64,000 bases of DNA from Peptostreptococcus faecalis (GTDB lineage: Bacteria; Bacillota; Clostridia; Peptostreptococcales; Peptostreptococcaceae): contig NZ_OERU01000002.1 in the NCBI RefSeq assembly GCF_900240845.1, positions 66,937 through 130,936 of the forward strand, given 5' to 3'. The translations under genes and the position numbers were made by a program. The notes below the pieces were generated by a model. It had not been told where the DNA came from. It worked only from the letters and a program-made list of their open reading frames with translations, and did no database searches. Positions 26,403 to 36,001 of this stretch are shown one piece after another. Numbering within the stretch: position 1 is the first letter of the stretch; each line of letters starts with the position of its first letter.

Positions 26403-28634
26403 ATGAATTTTTGGAATGGTTTCAAAGAAGGAAATTGGACGGAAAACGTCGATGTTCAAAACTTTATAAACTTGAACTACAGCCCTTATGAAGGTGACTC
26501 TAGTTTCCTAGAAGGTGCAACAGAAAGCACTAAAAAGGTTTGGGAAGAAGCTTCTCGCCTATTTAAATTGGAAAGAGAAAACGGTGGTACACTTGACGTA
26601 GACGTTGATACTATATCTGGAATTGATGCTTACGCTCCAGGATACATAGATAAAGAAAATGAAAAAATATTTGGACTTCAAACTGATGCACCTCTTAAGA
26701 GAGCTGCTATGCCATATGGTGGTATAAGAATGGTAGAAAATTCTTGTGAAGCCTATGGATATAAACTAAACCCTGAAATATCAGAAATATTTACAAAATA
26801 TAGAAAAACTCATAACCAAGGTGTTTTCGATGCGTATACAGATGAAATGAAGGCTGCTAGAAAATCTGGTATCATAACTGGACTACCAGACGCATATGGA
26901 AGAGGAAGAATAATAGGAGATTACAGAAGAGTTGCACTTTATGGTGTTGACTTCCTTATAGAAAAGAAGAAAGAAGAAAAATTATCTCTTGATAAAGAAG
27001 CTATGACTGAAGATGTAATCAGATTAAGAGAAGAAATTTCTGAACAAATTGTAGCATTACAGAAACTAAAAAACATGGCAGAATCTTACGGATTCGATAT
27101 ATCTAAGCCAGCTACAAACGCTCAAGAAGCTGTTCAGTGGTTATACTTTGCTTACCTAGGTGCAATAAAGGATCAAAATGGTGCTGCAATGTCACTAGGT
27201 AGAACATCTACTTTCCTTGATGTTTATTTTGAAAGAGATTTGAGAGAAGGAAAAATAACAGAAAAAGAAGCACAAGAATTAATGGATCAGTTCGTTATAA
27301 AACTAAGATTAGTTAAGTTCCTTAGAACTCCTGACTATAATGAACTATTCTCTGGAGACCCTACTTGGGTGACTGAATCAATCGGTGGAATGAACTCAGA
27401 TGGAAGAACATATGTAACAAAGAACTCATTTAGAATGTTGAATACTCTTTATACATTAGGACCATCACCTGAACCAAATCTTACAGTTCTTTGGTCAACT
27501 AAGTTACCTAAGCACTTCAAGGATTTCTGTTCTCAGGTTTCAATAGATACTAGTTCAGTTCAGTATGAAAATGATGACTTAATGCAAGATTTCACTGGAG
27601 ATGACTACGGTATAGCTTGTTGTGTATCAGCAATGCGTATTGGTAAGCAGATGCAATTCTTCGGAGCTAGAGTTAACCTTGCAAAGACTCTACTTTACGC
27701 TATCAACGGCGGTAAAGACGAAAAATCTGGAGTTCAAGTTGGACCTGTAGGTGAACCAGTTCAAGGAGATGTTCTAGAATTTGATGATGTTTCTAAGAAA
27801 TTTGATAAATATACAGATTGGTTAGCAGGATTATATGTTAATACTCTTAACGTTATCCACTTCATGCATGATAAGTACTCTTATGAAGCACTAGAAATGG
27901 CTCTTCATGACAAAGAAGTATTTAGAACAATGGCTTGTGGTATAGCTGGTCTTTCAGTTTGCGCTGATTCACTTTCAGCTATAAAATATGCTGAAGTTAA
28001 GCCAATAAGAAACGAAGAAGGCGTGGTAGTTGACTTTGAAATAAACGGTGAATTCCCAATGTACGGAAATAATGATGACAGAGTCGATTCAATTGCAGTA
28101 GAACTTGTTAGAAGCTTTATGGAAAAGATAAGAAAGCACAAGACATATAGAAATGCCACACACACTCAGTCAGTACTTACTATAACTTCAAACGTTGTTT
28201 ATGGAAAGAAAACAGGAAATACTCCTGATGGTAGAAAAGCTGGTGAACCATTTGCTCCAGGTGCTAACCCAATGCACGGAAGAGATTCAAGCGGTGCTTT
28301 AGCATCACTTTCATCAGTAGCTAAGCTTCCATACGAAGAATCACAGGATGGTATTTCTAATACATTCTCTATTGTACCGAAGGCTCTTGGAAAGACTGCA
28401 GAAGAAAGAATTGGTAACTTATCTTCAATGATGGATGGTTACTTTATGCAGAAGGCTCAGCACTTAAACGTAAACGTATTTGACAGAAAAACTCTAGAAG
28501 ATGCTATGGAAAGACCAGAAGAATATCCACAGCTTACAATCAGAGTATCTGGATATGCAGTTAACTTTATTAAGCTTACAAGAGAACAACAAATGGATGT
28601 TATTAACAGAACTTTCCATGGTAAAATGGCATAA
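26403..28634 (+). CDS. pflB: Pyruvate formate-lyase (formate C-acetyltransferase)
   Basis: Glycyl-radical enzyme that splits pyruvate with CoA into acetyl-CoA and formate during fermentation. The 743-residue length is usual. Adjacent catalytic cysteines lie in [14 protein letters not shown] (Cys406-Cys407), and the radical glycine in RVSGYAVNF is about Gly717. The N-terminal PFL and C-terminal Gly-radical domains are complete. GGAGG precedes the ATG. The activase gene follows after a hairpin. Codon use is richer in C/G than in the neighbouring accessory genes, as for a highly expressed gene. Confidence 0.97.
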   Translation: MNFWNGFKEGNWTENVDVQNFINLNYSPYEGDSSFLEGATESTKKVWEEASRLFKLERENGGTLDVDVDTISGIDAYAPGYIDKENEKIFGLQTDAPLKRAAMPYGGIRMVENSCEAYGYKLNPEISEIFTKYRKTHNQGVFDAYTDEMKAARKSGIITGLPDAYGRGRIIGDYRRVALYGVDFLIEKKKEEKLSLDKEAMTEDVIRLREEISEQIVALQKLKNMAESYGFDISKPATNAQEAVQWLYFAYLGAIKDQNGAAMSLGRTSTFLDVYFERDLREGKITEKEAQELMDQFVIKLRLVKFLRTPDYNELFSGDPTWVTESIGGMNSDGRTYVTKNSFRMLNTLYTLGPSPEPNLTVLWSTKLPKHFKDFCSQVSIDTSSVQYENDDLMQDFTGDDYGIACCVSAMRIGKQMQFFGARVNLAKTLLYAINGGKDEKSGVQVGPVGEPVQGDVLEFDDVSKKFDKYTDWLAGLYVNTLNVIHFMHDKYSYEALEMALHDKEVFRTMACGIAGLSVCADSLSAIKYAEVKPIRNEEGVVVDFEINGEFPMYGNNDDRVDSIAVELVRSFMEKIRKHKTYRNATHTQSVLTITSNVVYGKKTGNTPDGRKAGEPFAPGANPMHGRDSSGALASLSSVAKLPYEESQDGISNTFSIVPKALGKTAEERIGNLSSMMDGYFMQKAQHLNVNVFDRKTLEDAMERPEEYPQLTIRVSGYAVNFIKLTREQQMDVINRTFHGKMA

Positions 28635-28651
28635 GTAAATAATAATTAAGT

Positions 28652-28679
28652 ATAGGAGACTGTCTTTCAGTCTCCTTAT
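28652..28679 (+). terminator. Hairpin between pflB and pflA
   Basis: AGGAGACTG and CAGTCTCCT pair around a 5-base loop, followed by T-rich sequence. It probably lets most transcripts stop after pflB, giving less activase. Confidence 0.7.
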
Positions 28680-28712
28680 ATTTTTCTATTCTGATAGGAG
28701 GAATTATTGACA

Positions 28713-29438
28713 ATGGTTAAAGGAAGAATACACTCAATAGAAACATTTGGTACAGTTGATGGCCCTGGTATCAGATACATAGTTTTTACTCAAGGCTGTC
28801 CATTAAGATGTAGATATTGCCATAATAGAGATACCTGGGATCCAAATTTAGGAAAAGAAACTACAGCAGAAGAAATAATAGAAGATGCCCTTAAGTACAA
28901 AACTTTTTTTGATTCTTCAGGTGGTGGTATTACAATTTCAGGTGGTGAAGCTACTTCACAACCCGAATTTATTGAAGATGTTTTTAGACTGGCTAAAGAA
29001 AATAATCTCCATACCTGTCTTGATACAAATGGAATAGTTGACATACAAAAAATAATGGGTGTTTTAAAATATATGGACCTTATTTTATTGGATATTAAAC
29101 ATATGAATCCAGAAAAATCACGTTGGCTTACAGGTGTTAGCTCTGAAAAAGCTATTAAACTGGCTAAGGACTTAGATAAATTAGACATCCCAGTTTGGAT
29201 AAGACACGTTTTGATTCCTGGAATAAGTGACGATCGTGAAAATTTAATAAAACTAGCAGAATTGATAAAATCTCTTAGTAATGTTCAAAAATTCGAATTT
29301 TTACCATATCACACTATGGGTAAACAAAAATGGCTAGACCTTGGAAAAGAATATACTCTTGAAGATGTTCCTGATGCTACCGATGAAGATGTAGCTAAGG
29401 CTAAATCTATATTCAGTGAAGTTGGCGTATATATATAA
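28713..29438 (+). CDS. pflA: Pyruvate formate-lyase-activating enzyme
   Basis: Radical SAM enzyme that abstracts hydrogen from the PflB glycine. The protein is about 241 residues with CPLRCRYCHN (CX3CX2C) near residue 28, GGGITISGGEATSQPEF near residue 72 and DIKHMNPEKS near residue 128, all typical of PflA. ATG at 28713 is chosen; AGGAGG lies 11 bases before it, and an in-frame TTG at 28707 is closer to the site and also possible. Confidence 0.95.
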   Translation: MVKGRIHSIETFGTVDGPGIRYIVFTQGCPLRCRYCHNRDTWDPNLGKETTAEEIIEDALKYKTFFDSSGGGITISGGEATSQPEFIEDVFRLAKENNLHTCLDTNGIVDIQKIMGVLKYMDLILLDIKHMNPEKSRWLTGVSSEKAIKLAKDLDKLDIPVWIRHVLIPGISDDRENLIKLAELIKSLSNVQKFEFLPYHTMGKQKWLDLGKEYTLEDVPDATDEDVAKAKSIFSEVGVYI

Positions 29439-29509
29439 TATTATAGAAAATACATATTACAATCATTAATTCATGTACCAGTATACATTTATTAATATAG
29501 TTGTTAATG

Positions 29510-29530
29510 AAAAGCAATAAAAGCTCTAAT
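29510..29530 (+). repeat. 21-bp inverted repeat, left copy
   Basis: This 21-base sequence (starts AAAAGCAATAAAAG, ends CTCTAAT) occurs in exact reverse complement at 38329-38349. The pair brackets the whole accessory island. The left copy touches the IS256-type element four bases later. Confidence 0.75.
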
Positions 29531-29533
29531 GCT

Positions 29534-30494
29534 GAGTGTATGCAAAAAAGTCTGTAAATTAATAAGTCCTTCTATGGTAAAATAAAATTACTATGGGAGG
29601 ACTTTAATTATGGGAAGAAAAAAACGAGAACCAATGGAACCAAGAAAGAAAAATATCATAGGAGAGCTAATAAATACCTATGAAATCAAAAATGCTAAAG
29701 ATATTCAAGAAGCACTAAAGGACTTGTTAGGAGAAACTCTTCAAGATATGTTAGAAGCTGAAATGAATGAACATTTAGGGTATGAAAAATATGATAGAAA
29801 TAGTTCAGAAAATAATAAACATGTACGTCAGGATTAAATAATAAGACAATTATAGAAGCAATTGAAGATATTTATGGCTTTCAACTCTAAGAATCCATGA
29901 TTTCAGATATCACCAATACGGTGATCTCTAGAATTGAAGAGTGGAAAAGTAGACCTCTAGAATCGATTTATCCTGTTGTATATATATGCTGTACACTTTT
30001 CTGTAAGAGATAGTGGTGTTGTTAAAAAACGTGCTGCATATATTGTATTAGGATTAAATAAAGATGGTCTAAAAGAAATTTTAGGCTTGTATGTCGGAGA
30101 TTCTGAGTCTTCTAAATACTGGCTCTCTATTTTTAATGAACTTAAAAATAGAGGTTTAAAAGATATAATTATTCTTTGTGCTGATGGTTTAACTGGGATA
30201 AAAGAATCGATTAATGTAGCATTCCCAAAAGCTGAATATCAACGTTGTATAGTTCATCAAGTTAGAAACACTCTTAAATATGTCTCTTACAAAGAAAAAA
30301 GGAATTTGCCCAAGATTTAAAAAGTATTTACTTATCAAATAACGAAGAGCAGGCAATGCAAAATTTAAATGCTATAGATGAAAAATGGTTAGAAAAATAT
30401 CCCAATGCACTGAAATCATGGTATTCCAATTGGGACTGTATTATTCCGATTTTTAAATTTTCACCTACTACAAGAAAGGTTATTTATACTACTA
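29534..30494 (+). mobile_element. Truncated IS256-family element, copy 1
   Basis: The left terminal repeat GAGTGTATGCAAAAAAGTCT starts at 29534 and is identical to that of copy 2 at 36829. The body carries a deleted transposase gene and stops at 30494, where an ISL3-type element begins. The right end is lost. Sequence past the ISL3 element (32020 on) matches the flank of copy 2, so the missing 3' end was removed together with the ISL3 insertion. Confidence 0.85.
29610..30494 (+). pseudogene. IS256-family (mutator-type) transposase remnant
   Basis: The start MGRKKREPMEPRKKN through LGYEKYDRNSSENN is intact. Compared with copy 2, about 150 bases are then missing; the ends fall on similar CAGAAAA(C/T)AATA runs, suggesting deletion through microhomology. 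The frame is then broken by a small deletion (IDAVHFSV is out of frame near 29980) and another after YKEK near 30300. The remaining 3' part up to TTRKVIYTT is cut by the ISL3 element. No functional protein is possible. Confidence 0.88.
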
Positions 30495-30535
30495 GGCTCT
30501 TTGTCAAATAACGTTGATGAAGAAATCTTAAGTTT

Positions 30536-31852
30536 TTAAGCGGCAAAATCTGTTTCACAATGAAGTGATTCAGATTTGCCGTTTTTTTGTATTTTGAATC
30601 TGTTTCTTAGCAATATCCTTATTCTCATATTTCTAAAGCTTCTAAATCCGAAGGATACTCTTTTATACGCTTTTATTAAGTTGTTATTTCCTTCTACAGA
30701 AGCATTTGTATAGCCTGTTTTAAGCGAATTTATAGCATATTTCTTGTATTTATTCAGACTTTCTATACTAGTTCCAAAACATTTTGGAATTTTATTAATA
30801 TCTTGATTTAAAAGATTTTTAAAGCCTTCTATATCCTTGCGTTCAATTACGCTTAATACTTCTTGATAAAATATATATGCTTCTTTTAAAGTATTAGAAT
30901 ATGACAATATATCGTCTCTAATACCTCTTGAATTTGTGAATTTTTTATATCCCATGCATTTATAAAACTCTATACTTTCTAATTCCCATTCCTTCGCTAA
31001 TAGTATCTTCCAATATCTTTTCATCATTTTATATTCATGTTTATAAGTTTTAAAATTTTTCATTTCATTTATTCTGAGTTTGTTCATATTCCTAGTAAAT
31101 AGTTGTACTATATGAAATTTATCTAACACTATTTCTGCTTTAGGAAAGAGAATTTTAGCCAATTCAATATATGTAGGATACATATCTGCCACAATATATT
31201 TAACATTATTTCTTATTGAGTTATTATATGAATTAAAGTATTCACCTAAAAATCTTTTTCTCCTTTCGGAGACAATATCAATAATTTTTCCAGTTTTTAA
31301 ATCTACTAAATTCACACTCATTGAGCCATCTACACTTTTAGTAGATTTAAATTCATCTATTCCAAGAACATCAGGCAACCAACATTTATTATTTTTAGAT
31401 TCAGTTGACCTAAGGACTCTAGCAACTGTACTTGAAGAAACATAGTGATTCTTTGCTATAACTTTCATAGGTATAATTTCAGATAAATTATCTATAATTG
31501 ATTTCTTTACATTGTTGCTTATAAAACAACCTTTATCAGTTAAATTAGTTTCTGCCATGAAAGTTTTTTTACAGTTTTTACAAAAGAATCTTTGCTTTTT
31601 AGCATGAATCATCACGGGATTATCGCAAGTTCTATTTAATAATATTTTTACAATTTGATTGCCATTTTTAACGATGCTGTAATTTTTATTCTCTATTTTA
31701 CAGTGAGGGCAATGGCTTGGTATATAGGTAATAATAGCTTCTAGAACTTGATATTCAACACCTTTTATTATTTTTGAATAAATTTTTCCAATTAATTTTA
31801 AATTTTTGTCACAAATTCCTAAAAGTTTTGATATACTTATACTTGAAAACAT
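30536..31852 (-). CDS. ISL3-family transposase
   Basis: The 438-residue protein appears intact. An N-terminal zinc ribbon is seen as CPHCKIEN (near residue 48) and CKNCKKTF (near residue 91). A helix-turn-helix follows, then the DDE domain: DVLGIDEFKS (near residue 163), YIVADMYPTYIELAKILFP with VLDKFHIVQLF (near residues 218-250), and NASVEGNNNLIKAYKRVSFG (near residue 394, catalytic Glu). GGAGG precedes the ATG. This is the only undamaged transposase in the island, so it is probably the most recent arrival. Confidence 0.92.
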   Translation of the reverse strand: MFSSISISKLLGICDKNLKLIGKIYSKIIKGVEYQVLEAIITYIPSHCPHCKIENKNYSIVKNGNQIVKILLNRTCDNPVMIHAKKQRFFCKNCKKTFMAETNLTDKGCFISNNVKKSIIDNLSEIIPMKVIAKNHYVSSSTVARVLRSTESKNNKCWLPDVLGIDEFKSTKSVDGSMSVNLVDLKTGKIIDIVSERRKRFLGEYFNSYNNSIRNNVKYIVADMYPTYIELAKILFPKAEIVLDKFHIVQLFTRNMNKLRINEMKNFKTYKHEYKMMKRYWKILLAKEWELESIEFYKCMGYKKFTNSRGIRDDILSYSNTLKEAYIFYQEVLSVIERKDIEGFKNLLNQDINKIPKCFGTSIESLNKYKKYAINSLKTGYTNASVEGNNNLIKAYKRVSFGFRSFRNMRIRILLRNRFKIQKNGKSESLHCETDFAA

Positions 31853-31936
31853 GTTTAATCCTCCTTGTAGTTTATGTTTCGCGATTTAATCATACAACTG
31901 GATCCAACATGTTTTCAACCTTTTTTAAAAAAATAT

Positions 31937-32003
31937 AGCGCTGATAGTAATTTTATCCATTTTAGTCTTTCACTATTATGGATTTTTTATTACCATCAAC
32001 GCT
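31937..32003. repeat. 67-bp palindromic segment inside the ISL3 right end
   Basis: The sequence begins AGCGCTGATAGTAATTTTAT and ends TTACCATCAACGCT, forming a long imperfect hairpin. A homologous 66-base palindrome lies at 52828-52893 between two adhesin genes, without any transposase. Confidence 0.65.
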
Positions 32004-32019
32004 AAAAATTATACAGCCA

Positions 32020-32137
32020 TAAAAGCGAGCTAAAAATAGCCCGCCTCTAGCTTTATTTATTATATATATTTATTTATTTGCCTATAGGCAACATCAGACA
32101 TAGAAGGCTTAATTTACAGAAAAAATTCTATACTTCC
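32020..32137. repeat. ~116-bp duplicated flank, copy A
   Basis: Begins AAAAGCGAGCTAAAAATAGC with a hairpin-forming AGCGAGC/GCCCGCCT segment, and contains TTTGCCTATAGGCAA. It aligns throughout with 38194-38310, the sequence just right of IS256 copy 2. Both copies lie on the right side of an IS256-type element, in direct orientation. Confidence 0.75.
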
Positions 32138-32196
32138 TCCATTTTTATATAAATTATATCTCAAAATTCGAAAATTTTAAACTTTGCAACACAACC
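32138..32196 (-). mobile_element. Relic of an IS6-family element (left boundary of the peptide cassette)
   Basis: The minus strand from 32196 reads GGTTGTGTTGCAAAGTTTAA, differing at one base from the IS6-family (IS1216/IS257-type) terminus GGTTCTGTTGCAAAGTTT. The element body lies to the left and is reduced to about 59 bases, including a TATAAT-like box and GGAGG as expected at an IS6 5' end. The ABC exporter stop codon is only about 10 bases to the right. Confidence 0.6.
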
Positions 32197-32206
32197 TTCT
32201 AGTTAT

Positions 32207-33856
32207 TTAAATTTCAATATATTTTATATCATAATTCTGGAGTTTATATTCATCATGTGATGCATATATTACTATACTATCCTCACCTAATTTTTCTAGT
32301 ACTCGTAAAAACTTTTCTTTATTACCTATATCTAAAGACCTTGTAACTTCATCAAATATATACATAGGCTTTTTTTCTACAAGAGCTCTTGCGATTAATA
32401 TTCTCTGCATTTGACCACCTGATAGATTTGTATCCTTATTTATAATTGTATTATACTTATCAGGTAAGGATTCAATTAAATCATTAAGATTTAATTCTTT
32501 ACATATTCTCTTTATTACAGATAAATCTATATTTCTATATAATGATATATTTTCATATATCGTTTCCGTGAACATATATGAAAACTGGTCTATATATAAT
32601 ACTGAATTTTCATATGTACTTATATCTTTTGTGTATAGATTAACACCATTAATTTCAACGTGTTTTATTAATTTACTAGGGTAAAAGCCTGCTAAAATAT
32701 CGAAAATGGTCGACTTACCTTTCCCGCTATCACCTTCTATTTTATAAATATTACCTTTTTTAAACTCGTAGGAAAAATTATTTATTATTTCATTACCATC
32801 TACATAACTAAAAGTTAATCCATTTACCTTTAATTCATTTATATCTTTTAATCCTTTATCATCATTTATAAAATCATATATTTCAACATCATTGTATATT
32901 TTTTCTATTCTTTCTATAGAAACTCCTATACTTTGTATCAAAGAATTTAAATTTGTCAAATTACTAGTTTCACTCTTGAATTTCTCTGCGTAAGTTGTAA
33001 AGGCAACTAAAGAACCTACTGATATACTTCCTTTTATACAATATATTGCCCCTATGAACAATATTATAAATCTTGAAATAGATGTAAGCATATTCACCAA
33101 TATCCCCATATTCACCTCAAATTTGGATTTATTTATTCCTAGATCATAAATAGATTCAGTTTCATTATTAAAGATATTTAACCTTTCTTTTAAAACCATA
33201 AATATTTTTAGTGTTTTTAATCCGTCTATAGTTTCATTTATCAAATTTATATATTTATCTTTTGATATACTTAAATTAAATATTTTTTTTCTTAATAAGT
33301 TTCCAGAAATCAAGAAAAATATAAATTCTATGGGAATAAAACTTATTGATATAATACTGAGTGATTTACTTATACGCAACATTAAAATCAATATCACAAC
33401 AATGCTAATAATACATCTAAAGAAATCAATTAATTGGCTTAGTAAATTTGATATAACCATTGAGTCATTTTCTATGCTATTCAATAATTTGCCTTTGTCA
33501 ATTTTTAGGTAACTTTTATATTTTATTTTCAATATATGTGAAAAAATATCTATCTTTATTTTTTTTTCTACTTTTGCAGTAATTTTAATTAAATAATTAG
33601 ATCTGATTTTATATAAAATAATTGAAAAGACATATATAAATAATAAATAAATTATATATGTATAAAAATCTGTACTTCTAGATGTTATACTATCAATTAT
33701 TTTACCTAAGATAATAGGATCTATCATTAATAATATTGATTCTAACATTATTAATGTTGTCATAATTATAATTTCTTTTATTTTGAAATTTAATTTTTTA
33801 ATATATTTTTTTATCATTAGTATATCATAAAAAAACATTTCAACTTTACTTCTCAT
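32207..33856 (-). CDS. ABC exporter of the RiPP cassette (fused membrane and ATPase domains)
   Basis: Predicted to export the modified peptide. The 549-residue protein has a six-helix membrane domain (residues ~30-300) and an ATPase domain with Walker A GDSGKGKST near residue 375, signature LSGGQMQRILIARAL near residue 477 and Walker B MYIFDEVTRSLD near residue 500. There is no N-terminal C39 peptidase domain, so leader removal is not explained by this protein. It is the last gene of the minus-strand unit rSAM-peptide 1-peptide 2-ABC. The ATG at 33856 has AAGGGA about 13 bases upstream. Confidence 0.88.
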   Translation of the reverse strand: MRSKVEMFFYDILMIKKYIKKLNFKIKEIIIMTTLIMLESILLMIDPIILGKIIDSITSRSTDFYTYIIYLLFIYVFSIILYKIRSNYLIKITAKVEKKIKIDIFSHILKIKYKSYLKIDKGKLLNSIENDSMVISNLLSQLIDFFRCIISIVVILILMLRISKSLSIISISFIPIEFIFFLISGNLLRKKIFNLSISKDKYINLINETIDGLKTLKIFMVLKERLNIFNNETESIYDLGINKSKFEVNMGILVNMLTSISRFIILFIGAIYCIKGSISVGSLVAFTTYAEKFKSETSNLTNLNSLIQSIGVSIERIEKIYNDVEIYDFINDDKGLKDINELKVNGLTFSYVDGNEIINNFSYEFKKGNIYKIEGDSGKGKSTIFDILAGFYPSKLIKHVEINGVNLYTKDISTYENSVLYIDQFSYMFTETIYENISLYRNIDLSVIKRICKELNLNDLIESLPDKYNTIINKDTNLSGGQMQRILIARALVEKKPMYIFDEVTRSLDIGNKEKFLRVLEKLGEDSIVIYASHDEYKLQNYDIKYIEI

Positions 33857-33907
33857 TGATATATGATCGTCCCTTATAGATATATTAAGAGCTAGTACTC
33901 ATTAATA

Positions 33908-34036
33908 TTAAAATCTTACAAGGCAGTTATGTTGTGTTTTACAACCAAATTTTACATAACAAAGTACTCTAAAACTAACTTCGCTTTCTGTGTTTGCTAG
34001 TTTTTGATTGTTATTTGCTTCTTCAATCCACTTCAT
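33908..34036 (-). CDS. Cys-rich RiPP precursor peptide 2 (42 aa)
   Basis: I translated this short frame by hand: it begins MKWIEEANNNQKLANT and ends CYVKFGCKTQHNCLVRF. AAAAGGAGG sits 8 bases before the ATG, an excellent start. The last 17 residues align without gaps to those of peptide 1 (CLVYSKCKTQKICGIRS), sharing a CX5CX5C pattern, the CKTQ block and Arg at the same place. The start M-(E/K)-W-I is also shared. Cysteines are at 26, 32 and 38. It is therefore a paralogous precursor in the same cassette, placed between peptide 1 and the exporter. The structure of the product is unknown. Confidence 0.82.
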   Translation of the reverse strand: MKWIEEANNNQKLANTESEVSFRVLCYVKFGCKTQHNCLVRF

Positions 34037-34068
34037 AGTAATTCCTCCTTTTAATATATTATTATCTT

Positions 34069-34245
34069 TTAACTCCTAATACCACAAATTTTTTGCGTTT
34101 TGCATTTTGAATATACTAAACAGTTTAATTTTGGACAAGCTAATTTTGTTCCAAGTTTCACTCCTATTTTAGCTCCAGATAGAACTGAGCAAAATCTTTG
34201 TGATGCCTCTGTTTCTTCATTTTCAACATTTTTTATCCATTCCAT
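34069..34245 (-). CDS. Cys-rich RiPP precursor peptide 1 (58 aa)
   Basis: Begins MEWIKNVENEETEASQRF (leader-like, acidic) and ends with a basic Cys-rich core; cysteines are at 19, 37, 42, 48 and 54. A Gly-rich hinge GAKIGVKLGTKLACPKLNC separates the parts. ATG at 34245 has AAGGGA 9 bases upstream; the frame can be extended to 34263 but without a ribosome binding site. It lies 23 bases after the radical SAM gene, the usual place for a substrate. It resembles Clostridial Cys-rich peptides of radical SAM systems (for example Clo7bot-type), but I cannot confirm the family from sequence alone. Confidence 0.8.
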   Translation of the reverse strand: MEWIKNVENEETEASQRFCSVLSGAKIGVKLGTKLACPKLNCLVYSKCKTQKICGIRS

Positions 34246-34268
34246 TTTAGTCTTTCCCTTCATGAATT

Positions 34269-35549
34269 TTATATATTAATAGTTGTACTAGCTCTAACAA
34301 TCTCATTGTATTTTAAATATTCAATTTCTATATTCTTTAAAATACTATATTTATTTGATTTACATACTGAATCTCCCATTATTCTTTTCTGAAAAGGACA
34401 TCCTCCCATACATATTGGTAAAATTTCACACTCTAAGCATTTTTTAGATGAAAGAGGATCATAATTATTGTAATATGAAAAGCATTTATTAAAATTAAGA
34501 TCTTCTTTCAGATTGCCTATCTTACCTTCATTTCTTCCTATTTCATCCCAACATTTGTATAAATCTCCACTCGGATCTACTATGTATGCATTAGCTGTAA
34601 CAGCACCACAAATATTTGGATTAAATTTTTCCAAATTATTATGCAAAATGTTTTTTTCTACAAATTCATTGTATTTATTTGAAAATTCTCTTTGATTTAA
34701 TAGATTTATATTATCTGGATTCTCAAAATCATCCACTTTTGCAACGTAAACACTAACTTTATCATATATACCTTCCTTTTTTAAATCTTCTACTAATTCT
34801 TCAATACCAAATTGATTAGTCTTATCAATATTTACACGTATAGTGATATTCAGAAATTCACAGCATTTTTTTATATTCTTTAAAATTACGTCATAAGATC
34901 CTGCTCCAGATGAAAGTTTTCTTCTAGAGTCATGAATCTTTCTTGGTCCATCTAAAGTTATTTGAAGTGAAATTATCTTTAATGATTTTAGTTTTCTAGC
35001 CACTTCTTCTGTTAATAAATAACCATTTGTTACCATATCCGCTGAATACATATCCAAATCGACTTTTTTATTTTCAAAAATTTTACTTGATATATCCTCA
35101 ATAGCATCAATAGCTAGCAAAGGTTCTCCTCCATACCATGTTATTGACAAATATTCTCCTTTAACAAGTTTTCTATCTATAAAATCAACTAGTGATTCTA
35201 TTGTGTCTTTATTCATAGTTTTAAATTCAACACCCTTTTCATAACAGTAGTGACAGACAAAATTGCATGCAAGAGTTGGTGCTATTGTTAGACCCAGACC
35301 GCGGTCATTATATCTGTTAGATGTACTTATGAATTTTATATATTCATGTTCATTAATGTCATTATCAACTAACATATTTCCTTTTAATAGTTCTTTTTTC
35401 AATTCTTTACTATAACATTTATTTTCTTTTAATTTATTATATTCAAGTATATCTTTTTCTTCTAGCAAAAGTATTCCTGAGCTAAGACTATTATATATTA
35501 TAAGTCCCTCATCAACCTTATACTCTATATTAAAACGTGATAGCTTCAT
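34269..35549 (-). CDS. Radical SAM/SPASM peptide maturase
   Basis: Predicted to modify the Cys-rich peptides encoded next, most likely by thioether or other radical crosslinks. In the 426-residue protein, residues 1-80 form a small N-terminal domain (YKVDEGLIIYNSLSSGILLL) as in other Clostridial peptide maturases. The radical SAM motif CNFVCHYC is at Cys95, Cys99 and Cys102; then WYGGEPLL near residue 139. A C-terminal SPASM domain binding extra FeS clusters has its cysteines in ICGAVTANA, LYKCWDEI, KCLECEILPICMGGCPF and SVCKS. AAGGGAG precedes the ATG. Sulfatase-maturase-like enzymes share this layout, but no sulfatase is near. Confidence 0.88.
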   Translation of the reverse strand: MKLSRFNIEYKVDEGLIIYNSLSSGILLLEEKDILEYNKLKENKCYSKELKKELLKGNMLVDNDINEHEYIKFISTSNRYNDRGLGLTIAPTLACNFVCHYCYEKGVEFKTMNKDTIESLVDFIDRKLVKGEYLSITWYGGEPLLAIDAIEDISSKIFENKKVDLDMYSADMVTNGYLLTEEVARKLKSLKIISLQITLDGPRKIHDSRRKLSSGAGSYDVILKNIKKCCEFLNITIRVNIDKTNQFGIEELVEDLKKEGIYDKVSVYVAKVDDFENPDNINLLNQREFSNKYNEFVEKNILHNNLEKFNPNICGAVTANAYIVDPSGDLYKCWDEIGRNEGKIGNLKEDLNFNKCFSYYNNYDPLSSKKCLECEILPICMGGCPFQKRIMGDSVCKSNKYSILKNIEIEYLKYNEIVRASTTINI

Positions 35550-36001
35550 TATTCAAAACTCCCTTGATAAATATTTTATTAATTAATTGCAATAATTATT
35601 GCTAAACTTTTATAAAAAGCTCATCTCACATAAAAAAATGGAATGGCAATCTTATTTTTGGCATTTTTTTACCGAACGCAAAATTTTCACACAACTGTAC
35701 TAACTTCCATATAAAAAGTTCTCTACTAAATTTGACTTAAGTAACATATAAACCTAAGTGTCTTAATATTCTTAAGCTAAAACACTATATAGTTTAATAG
35801 TATGTAATTCATAATCTAAAAACTTTTTTAAGTTTATCATAAAATACTTAATATTACAACCAAAATATTTGTTTTTTATTGAAAAAAAAAATATTTTATG
35901 ATAGAATAAATATAAATTATATTGATAGTTATTTATTTGTCTATCCTTATAAAATTAACATTGTCAATAATATAAATTATATTTAGAGGGAGAGTTTTTA
36001 T
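35550..36001. other. Divergent regulatory region of the RiPP cassette
   Basis: 452 bases without a gene between the maturase (-) and the lipoprotein (+). It contains a perfect 14-base palindrome GCAATAATTATTGC at 35589-35602, close to the maturase start, which could be an operator. A good promoter for the lipoprotein lies at 35879-35907. No regulator gene is in the cassette. Confidence 0.6.
35879..35907 (+). promoter_or_regulatory. Promoter of the lipoprotein gene
   Basis: TTGAAA and TAGAAT are separated by 17 bases, with TG before the -10 (TGATAGAAT). The leader is about 90 bases. Confidence 0.6.

Larger units (their letters stand above)
30495..32018 (-). mobile_element. ISL3-family insertion sequence
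   Basis: Ends are GGCTCTTTGTCAAATAACG (30495) and, in reverse complement, GGCTGTATAATTTTTAGCG (32018). Both continue with CGTTGATG at the same distance, as imperfect terminal repeats. It holds one intact transposase. The 8 bases outside each end (TACTACTA and ATAAAAGC) do not match, so there is no target duplication; this fits a deletion beside the element. Confidence 0.82.
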
